NCBI GenBank assembly: GCA_030630315.1
Contig: DAOVNI010000118.1
Span: 1-5,754 of the forward strand
DNA: 5,754 nucleotides
DNA from: Phycisphaerae bacterium
GTDB lineage: Bacteria; Planctomycetota; Phycisphaerae; Sedimentisphaerales; Anaerobacaceae
Direction of reading: 5' to 3'
Both the position numbers and the translations under genes were made by a program. Below the pieces are notes generated by a model that did not search any database, was not told where the DNA came from, and saw nothing but the letters and a program-made list of their open reading frames with translations. Positions 1 through 4,889 of the stretch are shown here, one piece after another (the first letter of the stretch is position 1; every line of letters starts with the position of its first letter).

Positions 1-11
1 ATTTCGCAGTC

Positions 12-166
12 CGAAAAAACAAACCCAATTCAAACCCAATTTCTGTAAAGGCCAAAATGAACGCAAACGCTTTTTCACAAAAGGATTATGAAAATGAAAC
101 CGCCTTCAGGCTCGAACAAAACAAACCCAATCAAACCCAATTTCAAATGCCCACAAACCCATCAAA
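12..166. repeat. A/C-rich repeat array, period about 101 bp, cut by the left window edge
   Basis: Two near-identical units are visible at 12-43 and 113-144; they differ by one inserted C and one missing T. Each contains two tandem copies of CAAACCCAATT or CAAACCCAAT (20-30 and 31-41; 122-131 and 132-142). A degraded third copy lies near 152-166. The spacer (about 44-112) contains AAAATGAACGCAAACGC and an ATG-rich stretch. Read in one frame, the array gives peptide text rich in NKPNQTQF. I associate arrays of this style with Phycisphaerae genomes, where they recur between genes, but that is recollection and not checked here. An open frame from 57 to 287 runs through the array and ends 4 bp before the reductase start; it looks like a by-product of the repeat. 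No inverted termini or transposase are visible. Confidence 0.7.
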
Positions 167-221
167 GGAGCGAAGAAAAGGGTATCATGAACTTTTTCTG
201 GCTCTCAGTTGCCGGAAAGGA

Positions 222-227
222 TATAAT
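222..227 (+). promoter_or_regulatory. Probable -10 element for the aldo/keto reductase gene
   Basis: A perfect TATAAT occurs 64 bp before the reductase start codon. The hexamer 17 bp upstream, TGGCTC at 199-204, is a poor -35 match, so the site may need an activator or may be a chance AT-rich match. A start near 234 would give a leader of roughly 58 nt carrying the GGAG ribosome-binding site at 279-282. Confidence 0.4.
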
Positions 228-291
228 ATAGTGCTCTCGTTAGCGTTTGTTTATTTACTACCCCCAAGGGTATATTTTGGAGTTTAATGCG

Positions 292-1542
292 ATGAAGGAA
301 AAACACAACAAAATCAATAGAAGGAATTTTTTGAAGACCGTGGGGGCCGCAGGATTGGGGTCCGTTCTCACCGGCTGTGAGAGCAGGAAGGAAAGCGAGC
401 CGAACGCCGTCGACGCAAATGCCCCGGCAAAAGCACAGGTGCCACAGTACCCACAGGTGCCGAAACGAAAGTTGGGCAAAACGGGTATTGAAGTTCCCTG
501 CCTCTGCTTGGGCGGAAATCAAGACCTTCTTCAGAACCAAATAGTTCTAAGAATGGCTCCTCAGTGGGGTGTTACCTATTGGGATACAGCCCACAACTAT
601 GGCGGCGGAAACAGTGAGCTGGGCATAGGTAAATTCCTCTCGAAGAATCCCGAGGCCCGAAAGAGCTTGTTCATTACCAGCAAGGCATCGAGGGCAAGAA
701 CTGTGGCGGACGTGGAAAAACGACTTCAGACATCTCTGAAAAGAATGAATACCAAATACATCGATTTGTACTATGGCGTCCACATATTGACCGACCCTGC
801 ACGGTTGACAGATGAGCTAAGGCAGTGGGCAGAAGACGCAAAGAAACGCAACCTGATACACTTTTTTGGTTTCAGCACCCACCAAAATATGGCCGAGGTC
901 CTTACCGCTGCTGCCGGATGCGACTGGATTGATGTGGTAATGACAATCTACAATTTTCGACTGATGCAGGACAAGAAGCTCAGCGCCGCTATTGACGCGT
1001 GCCACAAAGCAGGCAAAGGTCTTATGGCCATAAAGACTCAGGGAATGGGACAGAGGATTCGAACCGAAGAGGATAAAAAACTGGTCCAGCATTTCCTGCA
1101 GCGAGGTTTCTCCCCGGGCCAGGCAAAGATAAAAGCCGTGCTCGAAGATGAAAGGTTCACTTCAGTCTGCGTAGGGATGCAGAACATCTCGCTTTTAACC
1201 TCGAACGTCGCAGCGGTGCTCGATAAGACCAGGCTTACCCAGGCTGACAGAAATGTTTTCAAGGAATACGCCCGGGCGACCTGCGACGACTATTGTGCTG
1301 GCTGTGCAAATATCTGTAACTCGGCCCTGCCGGATACGCCATACATTAGTGACATTATGCGGTATTTGATGTACTACAACAGCTACGGCGAGCACGCTGC
1401 AGCCAGAGGGCTTTTCGCTCAAATCCCTCACAACGTGAGAAACAAACTGCTCAGCACCGATTATAGACCTGCGGAAGCTCGCTGCCCACAGCATCTACCG
1501 ATAGCCGAGCTGGTCGCCGAAGCCGTCAGCAAGTTGGCCTGA
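292..1542 (+). CDS. Tat-exported lipoprotein aldo/keto reductase with C-terminal cysteine cluster
   Basis: This 416-residue protein is an NAD(P)H-dependent aldo/keto reductase-fold enzyme; its substrate cannot be told from sequence. The N terminus carries a twin-arginine signal, NRRNFLK at residues 9-15, followed by a hydrophobic run and a lipobox LTGC with Cys29, so it is probably exported folded and lipid-anchored. The reductase domain starts near residue 60 (RKLGKTGIEVP). The catalytic tetrad is visible as Asp98 and Tyr103 in WDTAHNYGGG, Lys131 in TSKAS and His164 in YYGVH. After the barrel comes a cysteine cluster, Cys331, Cys335, Cys338 and Cys342 (CX3CX2CX3C), possibly an iron-sulfur site as in the COG1453-type reductases, then a DIMRYLMYYNSYG segment from residue 354. 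The ATG at 292 is chosen because GGAG (279-282) lies 9 nt upstream and the Tat signal begins directly after it; an in-frame TTG at 247 would place a non-signal extension before the signal. The gene appears monocistronic. Confidence 0.9.
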   Translation: MKEKHNKINRRNFLKTVGAAGLGSVLTGCESRKESEPNAVDANAPAKAQVPQYPQVPKRKLGKTGIEVPCLCLGGNQDLLQNQIVLRMAPQWGVTYWDTAHNYGGGNSELGIGKFLSKNPEARKSLFITSKASRARTVADVEKRLQTSLKRMNTKYIDLYYGVHILTDPARLTDELRQWAEDAKKRNLIHFFGFSTHQNMAEVLTAAAGCDWIDVVMTIYNFRLMQDKKLSAAIDACHKAGKGLMAIKTQGMGQRIRTEEDKKLVQHFLQRGFSPGQAKIKAVLEDERFTSVCVGMQNISLLTSNVAAVLDKTRLTQADRNVFKEYARATCDDYCAGCANICNSALPDTPYISDIMRYLMYYNSYGEHAAARGLFAQIPHNVRNKLLSTDYRPAEARCPQHLPIAELVAEAVSKLA

Positions 1543-1579
1543 ATCAATTGATTCCGTCAAACGAACGCCGGATCTTCGA

Positions 1580-1641
1580 TATTGATTATTTTCTATTGCC
1601 CCTGCCGCCAACAAGCAGTAGGGCTTTTCCAATAATCAATA
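1580..1641 (+). other. Long imperfect stem-loop downstream of the reductase gene
   Basis: The outer arms TATTGATTATT (1580-1590) and AATAATCAATA (1631-1641) are perfect reverse complements over 11 bp. Inside, GCCC (1598-1601) can pair with GGGC (1621-1624) and, after a 2-nt bulge, CTGC (1602-1605) with GCAG (1615-1618), leaving a 9-nt loop CGCCAACAA. The structure starts 37 bp after the reductase stop codon. It lacks a following T-run, so it is not a standard intrinsic terminator; a 3'-end processing or stability element, a protein-binding palindrome or a small mobile-repeat relic are alternatives. Confidence 0.55.
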
Positions 1642-1697
1642 ATCCTTTCCTTGGCCGACCAAAAAAATGTCGCTTTTTGCACAACATAAGTGCTTTA

Positions 1698-1723
1698 TTA
1701 ACAAAGAGTTACACTTAACAAAG
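1698..1723. repeat. Direct repeat pair TTAACAAAG, possible operator
   Basis: TTAACAAAG occurs exactly at 1698-1706 and 1715-1723, a 17-bp period, immediately upstream of the candidate -35 box at 1735. An overlapping short inverted pair AAGTG (1688-1692) and CACTT (1712-1716) is also present. Position and spacing would suit an activator or repressor binding on nearly the same helix face, but the region is AT-rich, so chance repetition is possible. Confidence 0.3.
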
Positions 1724-1734
1724 GATAATTTTTC

Positions 1735-1764
1735 TTGCTTTCCCACACTCCTTTCGGTTATAAT
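1735..1764 (+). promoter_or_regulatory. Sigma70-like promoter for the 1771-1981 transcript
   Basis: TTGCTT (1735-1740) and a perfect TATAAT (1759-1764) are separated by 18 bp. The -35 matches only the TTG part of the consensus. A start near 1771 followed by the terminator ending at 1981 defines a compact independent transcription unit of about 210 nt. Confidence 0.5.
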
Positions 1765-1829
1765 AACCCTGTAATAAGAGACCTGCTTGTTGCTGGCAGG
1801 CATAACAGTTCTGGTTTCTGGGATGGGAG

Positions 1830-1925
1830 ATGAAGAAGTTTTATTACGAAATCTGGCTTCCGTTTACGTTTAATAAAAGACGGCTTTTGCTTCTGGCAAT
1901 CGCAAGTTATATTGCTCTCTGTTAA
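1830..1925 (+). CDS. Possible 31-residue basic/hydrophobic small protein
   Basis: An ATG at 1830 opens a 31-codon frame starting MKKFYYEIWLPF, with a basic patch KRR at residues 16-18 and an uncharged tail LLLLAIASYIALC (19-31). The 13-residue tail is short for a transmembrane helix but could insert peripherally or with help. The purine-rich GGGAG (1825-1829) touches the ATG, which is too close for normal Shine-Dalgarno use; this is the main argument against translation, although no in-frame alternative start has a better site. The frame sits wholly inside the candidate 1771-1981 transcript and ends 30 bp before the terminator stem. No family is recognised. A type I toxin-like or small membrane peptide is possible, as is a non-coding RNA with a chance frame. 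Confidence 0.25.
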   Translation: MKKFYYEIWLPFTFNKRRLLLLAIASYIALC

Positions 1926-1955
1926 AAAGGCCTTGGACTTTTTACCTCCCTTCCG

Positions 1956-1981
1956 ACCGCTCAGTTTTGGGCGGTTTTTTT
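1956..1981 (+). terminator. Intrinsic terminator
   Basis: ACCGCTC (1956-1962) pairs with GGGCGGT (1969-1975) over 7 bp including one G-T pair, with loop AGTTTT, and is followed by six T residues (1976-1981). This is a classic rho-independent terminator. It closes the short transcript upstream and insulates hldD from read-through. Confidence 0.8.
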
Positions 1982-2005
1982 ATGCGCACCGGATTCGGTA
2001 AACAT

Positions 2006-2040
2006 TTGACACGCCCAGGACGGCAAATTAAGCTTATAAT
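2006..2040 (+). promoter_or_regulatory. Probable promoter of the hldD operon
   Basis: A perfect TATAAT lies at 2035-2040, giving a leader of about 23 nt before hldD. A perfect TTGACA lies at 2006-2011, but the gap is 23 bp, well above the usual 16-18, and the hexamer at the standard distance (CGCCCA, 2012-2017) is poor. The -10 alone is the firmer part of this call. Confidence 0.45.
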
Positions 2041-2069
2041 AAATAACCGAATAATCAGGGACTTACAAA

Positions 2070-3047
2070 ATGATAATAGTTACCGGCGGAGCCGGCTTTA
2101 TCGGCTCAGCACTAATTGCCGCATTAAACAAAAGGCAAATCGCCGACATCCTTGTCGTTGACCGGTTGGATTCCGACGAGAAATGGAAGAACCTGCGCAA
2201 TCTGTCTTTCGCCGATTACGTGGAGAAGGACGACTTCTTGGAAATGGTGCTCGAAAACAAGCTCAGCCCACCCATCGAGGCGGTCTTCCATCTCGGCGCC
2301 TGCACCAGCACCACCGAGACAAATGCTTCATACCTTATAAAGAACAACTACGAATACACCAAACTATTGGCCCAATGGGCAACCGATGCCAATATCCGAT
2401 TTATTTACGCTTCGAGCGCCGCTACCTACGGCGACGGCTCAGCCGGCTTCAGTGACGATGAAAGTCAAATCAACAAACTCAGGCCGTTGAATATGTACGG
2501 CTACTCCAAGCAGCTTTTCGACCTCTGGGCACGAAGGACCAACCTGTTAAAAAAAATCGCAGGCCTGAAATACTTCAACGTCTTCGGGCCAAACGAATAT
2601 CACAAGGGCGATATGCAAAGCTTTGTACTCAAGGCCTTCAAGCAGATAAACGCAAAAGGCAAGGTAGGCCTGTTCAAATCTTATAAGCCCGAATTCAAAG
2701 ATGGCGGGCAGAAACGCGATTTTATTTATGTCAAAGACGCGGCTGATATGACTTTGTTCTTTTTAGATAATCGCCAGCTAACCGGCCTGTTCAATATCGG
2801 CACCGGCCAGCCGCGCACCTGGAACGACCTTGTAAAAGCCGTTTTCGCCGCTATGGACAAACCGCCGAACATCGAATATATCGAAATGCCCGAATCAATC
2901 CGCAGCCAGTATCAGTACTTCACCGAAGCCGATATAGCCAAACTCCGCAAAGCCGGCTATGACAAAAAAACAACTTCCCTCGAAGACGCAATAAAAGACT
3001 ACGTCCAAAACTATTTGCAAAAAGATGAATATTTAGGGAGCCGATAA
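2070..3047 (+). CDS. hldD: ADP-L-glycero-D-manno-heptose 6-epimerase
   Basis: HldD converts ADP-D-glycero-beta-D-manno-heptose to the L-glycero form, the last step in making the activated heptose used for lipopolysaccharide inner core; it acts in the cytoplasm. The 325-residue protein is a short-chain dehydrogenase-fold epimerase of normal length (E. coli about 310). The nucleotide-binding TGGAGFIGS is at residues 5-13 and VVD at 29-31 ends the second strand. The Ser-Tyr-Lys set is visible: Ser116 in YASSAATYG, then Tyr143 and Lys147 in MYGYSK. Lys179 in NEYHKGDM matches the second catalytic base described for the E. coli enzyme. The start is supported by AGGGA (2057-2061) 8 nt upstream and by the cofactor motif beginning at residue 4. 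It is the first gene of a probable operon; the next gene starts 2 bp after its stop. No other lipopolysaccharide gene is in the window. Confidence 0.93.
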   Translation: MIIVTGGAGFIGSALIAALNKRQIADILVVDRLDSDEKWKNLRNLSFADYVEKDDFLEMVLENKLSPPIEAVFHLGACTSTTETNASYLIKNNYEYTKLLAQWATDANIRFIYASSAATYGDGSAGFSDDESQINKLRPLNMYGYSKQLFDLWARRTNLLKKIAGLKYFNVFGPNEYHKGDMQSFVLKAFKQINAKGKVGLFKSYKPEFKDGGQKRDFIYVKDAADMTLFFLDNRQLTGLFNIGTGQPRTWNDLVKAVFAAMDKPPNIEYIEMPESIRSQYQYFTEADIAKLRKAGYDKKTTSLEDAIKDYVQNYLQKDEYLGSR

Positions 3048-3049
3048 AA

Positions 3050-3529
3050 ATGGCTAAGAAAATTTCTCCAAAAATCCAGCAGGCCGCAGAGAAATACCTT
3101 GATTCCCTCGGCTCTTCACGAGAGCAATTAACCGACAAGCAATGGGAAATCATAGCTAATTATGTTAAAACCAGACGAATGAAAGTCCCTATTTTACTGG
3201 CGGGCGGGATATTTTGTGCTTGCATGGGATTTTTGTACTCCTGGTATGCTAAAAACCATATCGCCAATATACTACCTGACGAAGTAGTATTTGTCTCCAA
3301 AGCCAATAAAGAGTCTGCTATAACTTTGAAGCCCGATGATATAAAGGAACATATTGATTATCTGACACATGCATATTTTATGGCCGGTTCTCTTTTCATG
3401 CTTACAGTTTTTATGTTGGGGGCAGTTTCTATTTGTATTCCTTTAATGAGACGAGGAAACAGAAAAATGCTTAAGGCATTTATCCCACGCAAGCAAGAAC
3501 CTGAAGGGACTGCCCCATCGACAGAATAA
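3050..3529 (+). CDS. Unrecognised two-helix membrane protein
   Basis: I do not recognise a family. The 159-residue product has a charged, probably helical cytoplasmic N terminus (residues 1-45, with Trp32 and a basic KTRRMK at 40-45), a first transmembrane segment at about 46-66, a polar loop of about 40 residues, a second segment at about 108-132, and a basic tail starting RRGNRK. The basic residues flanking both segments place both termini in the cytoplasm and the loop outside. Translation is well supported: AGGGAG (3035-3040) lies 9 nt before the ATG, and the gene begins 2 bp after hldD stops, suggesting coupling. GC over 3121-3480 is about 38% by hand count, lower than the roughly 50% or more seen in sampled parts of hldD and tyrS, which may mean relaxed selection or later acquisition. 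Confidence 0.75.
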   Translation: MAKKISPKIQQAAEKYLDSLGSSREQLTDKQWEIIANYVKTRRMKVPILLAGGIFCACMGFLYSWYAKNHIANILPDEVVFVSKANKESAITLKPDDIKEHIDYLTHAYFMAGSLFMLTVFMLGAVSICIPLMRRGNRKMLKAFIPRKQEPEGTAPSTE

Positions 3530-3544
3530 TATACGAGGAGCCTT

Positions 3545-4075
3545 ATGCCATATACGCCATTTCATTTTGGGCCGAGCGGATTTATTGGGCTGGCGCTGAG
3601 AAAGTGGATTGACCCGGCGGTATTTGTGCTGGCCAACGTCATCGTTGACATTGAGGTGCTGGTTATAATGCTGCTTGGAATTGGTTGGCCCGTGCACAGG
3701 TATTGTCACACGCTTTTAATCGGGGCGGCTGTGGGCATTGTCTGGGGATTGGCCGCCTATCTGCTGCGAAATTTCTTCAAAAAGATAATGACAATATTTC
3801 GCATCTCTTATAAAACCGGTTTCTGGAAGATGCTTGTCTCAGGCGTTCTCGGCGCGTGGTTTCACGTTGTGGTTGACGCTGTTTACCACGAGGACGTGCG
3901 GATGTTTTGGCCGAGCAGCGCAAAACCACTGCACGCGCTGCTAACCAAGCCGCAGGTAAACATTATATGTACTATTTTCTTCATTCCGGCTGTCATTGCG
4001 TATATACTGGCGGTGATTACGTTCGTGAAAAAGAATAGCGCTGAAACCAAAGTCGGCGAGAAAGAAGGCAGATAA
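3545..4075 (+). CDS. Histidine-rich integral membrane protein, YdjM/DUF457/DUF4184-like
   Basis: This 176-residue protein has three to four hydrophobic stretches (about 24-46, 57-75, 96-114 and 135-155) and a basic C terminus. It opens with MPYTPFHFGPS and shows conserved-looking polar residues inside or next to membrane segments: His7, Asp35 with Glu37 (VIVDIE), His51 and His55 (VHRYCHTL), and His107, Asp111, His115 and Asp117 (WFHVVVDAVYHED). This His/Asp layout resembles the membrane-bound, putatively metal-dependent hydrolase families annotated as YdjM/DUF457 and DUF4184; assignment to one is from memory of motifs only, and no substrate is known. GAGGAG (3535-3540) precedes the ATG by only 4 nt, close but usable. 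The gap from the previous stop is 15 bp, so it is probably co-transcribed with hldD. Confidence 0.75.
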   Translation: MPYTPFHFGPSGFIGLALRKWIDPAVFVLANVIVDIEVLVIMLLGIGWPVHRYCHTLLIGAAVGIVWGLAAYLLRNFFKKIMTIFRISYKTGFWKMLVSGVLGAWFHVVVDAVYHEDVRMFWPSSAKPLHALLTKPQVNIICTIFFIPAVIAYILAVITFVKKNSAETKVGEKEGR

Positions 4076-4077
4076 TT

Positions 4078-4140
4078 ATGGCTGTTCGCAACATTCTCAA
4101 TCTGGCAGGGCCGCCATGGGATGTTTTGTTATTAGTGTAG
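4078..4140 (+). CDS. Possible 20-residue small ORF between two membrane-protein genes
   Basis: An ATG lies 2 bp after the previous stop codon, with AAGG (4065-4068) 9 nt upstream, a better spacing than several larger genes here have. The frame encodes 20 residues, beginning MAVRNILNLAG and ending in the hydrophobic WDVLLLV, and stops at a TAG 26 bp before the DUF502 start. It may be a coupling or leader peptide, a small membrane peptide, or the decayed start of a lost gene. The length is within chance expectation. Confidence 0.25.
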   Translation: MAVRNILNLAGPPWDVLLLV

Positions 4141-4166
4141 CTAAGAGTTCTTTTTGGAGTCTTGAA

Positions 4167-4760
4167 ATGAAAAGTATTTTGAAATATTTCCTGAGAGGCC
4201 TTCTGGTTTTCGTTCCCGTTGGGCTTACGATTTTTATACTCGTTTACGTTTTTACCAGTCTGGACGAACTCTTTAGCAAACTGTTTCCATTTATACCGTT
4301 TCGTGGTTTGGGGCTTTTGGTGGGGCTTTTAGTTACGATTGGTGGAATATTTCTCATCGGTTTGTTCGCATCGAATTTCGTGGGCAAAAAGCTCTTTGGC
4401 CTCCTGGATAAGATCTTAAATAAAGTTCCCTTAGTCAAGATGCTGTACGGTGCCATTAGGGACCTCGTGGAGGCCTTTGCAGGCGAAAAGAAAAAATTCG
4501 ACAAGCCCGTACTGGTAACGCTCGGACCAAATTCTTACGCAAAGGTGGTCGGCTTTATGACAAGAGAAAACCTCGAGAATCTCGGGCTAAAGGACCATGT
4601 CGCCGTCTATCTTCCGCAGTCGTACAACTTCGCAGGCAATGTCCTGCTCTTTCCCAAAGAGGCCGTTAAGCCCTTGGATATTGAAAGCTCCGAGGCTATG
4701 ACGTTTATTGTTTCCGGCGGGGTGGCAGGCGCAAAGCAAGAACAATCAGCGGACAATTAA
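4167..4760 (+). CDS. DUF502 family membrane protein
   Basis: The 197-residue product matches the DUF502 layout: a first transmembrane helix at about 8-30 (with VFVPVGLTIFIL), a second at about 48-68 (LLVGLLVTIGGIFLIG), then the family's NKVPLVKMLYGAIRDLVEAF segment at 85-104, a soluble beta-rich domain with PVLVTLGPNSYAKVVGFMT and VAVYLPQSYNFAGNVLLFP, and the closing IVSGGV at 181-186. The region usually reading TPNPTSG in relatives is here LPQSYNFAGN, a divergent version. The family's function is unknown. The start at 4167 is chosen because GGAG (4156-4159) is 7 nt upstream and the helix begins soon after; an in-frame ATG at 4116 would add 17 residues without a good site. It is the likely last gene of the hldD operon, 91 bp after the preceding large gene. 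Confidence 0.85.
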   Translation: MKSILKYFLRGLLVFVPVGLTIFILVYVFTSLDELFSKLFPFIPFRGLGLLVGLLVTIGGIFLIGLFASNFVGKKLFGLLDKILNKVPLVKMLYGAIRDLVEAFAGEKKKFDKPVLVTLGPNSYAKVVGFMTRENLENLGLKDHVAVYLPQSYNFAGNVLLFPKEAVKPLDIESSEAMTFIVSGGVAGAKQEQSADN

Positions 4761-4821
4761 CCCGAATACTTCACCGGCTTTTCGGATTAGCTGACAACAG
4801 CAGAGTTTATCGCCAGCGGCC

Positions 4822-4850
4822 TTGCCTATTCCCTGCTTATCCTTTATAAT
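4822..4850 (+). promoter_or_regulatory. Sigma70-like promoter for tyrS
   Basis: TTGCCT (4822-4827) and a perfect TATAAT (4845-4850) are separated by the ideal 17 bp. A start near 4857 gives a leader of about 33 nt, too short for a T-box or other aminoacyl-tRNA-sensing leader. The weak hairpin at 4762-4785 (CCGAA/TTCGG) just after the DUF502 stop has no T-run, so read-through from upstream remains possible. Confidence 0.6.
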
Positions 4851-4889
4851 TGCTGCTTTTAGAAGTTCTTGCTTTGCAGGGAAAAAACT

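Larger units (their letters stand above)
1771..1981 (+). ncRNA. Candidate small transcript between reductase and hldD
   Basis: The boundaries are inferred from the promoter-like pair upstream and the intrinsic terminator at the end. The 5' part has a hairpin with a 5-bp stem (CCTGC 1782-1786, GCAGG 1796-1800) and a 9-nt loop. GGATGGGAG (1821-1829) can pair with CTCCCTTCC (1946-1954) at 8 of 9 positions, enclosing the middle of the transcript, and AAAAAG/CTTTTT arms (1924-1929, 1938-1943) form a further hairpin. I looked for the signature motifs of bacterial SRP RNA, tmRNA and 6S RNA and recognised none. It may be a regulatory RNA, a short mRNA for the 31-codon frame inside it, or both. Confidence 0.4.

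Noticed and set aside
12..166. CRISPR array
   Set aside because: Only two units with similar rather than unique spacers, short internal tandem repeats, no cas genes; does not fit the repeat-spacer pattern.
57..287. 76-codon frame through the repeat array and reductase leader
   Set aside because: Its content is dictated by the repeat in the first half and by the promoter/leader of the reductase in the second; no good ribosome-binding site precedes its ATG. Treated as repeat by-product, not a gene.
247..291. Upstream TTG start for the reductase
   Set aside because: It would add 15 residues before a complete Tat signal and lacks a Shine-Dalgarno site, while the ATG at 292 has GGAG at 9 nt.
1823..1873. 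16-codon frame from ATG at 1823, overlapping the 31-codon frame
   Set aside because: Very short, charged at the start with no recognisable features, and no better initiation signal.
1771..1981. Identity as SRP RNA, 6S RNA or tmRNA
   Set aside because: The SRP apical GGAAG/AGCA motif, the tmRNA alanine-tRNA-like ends and a clear 6S-type long rod with central bubble were not found.
2152..2455. Alternative-frame + strand ORFs inside hldD
   Set aside because: They overlap the well-supported hldD frame and translate to arginine/proline-rich text typical of out-of-frame reading.
4116..4166. Upstream ATG start for the DUF502 protein
   Set aside because: No ribosome-binding site at a suitable distance; the ATG at 4167 has GGAG at 7 nt and gives the normal family N terminus.
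4762..4785. CCGAA/TTCGG hairpin after the DUF502 gene as terminator
   Set aside because: Only 5 bp with a 14-nt loop and no T-run; not enough to call an intrinsic terminator.
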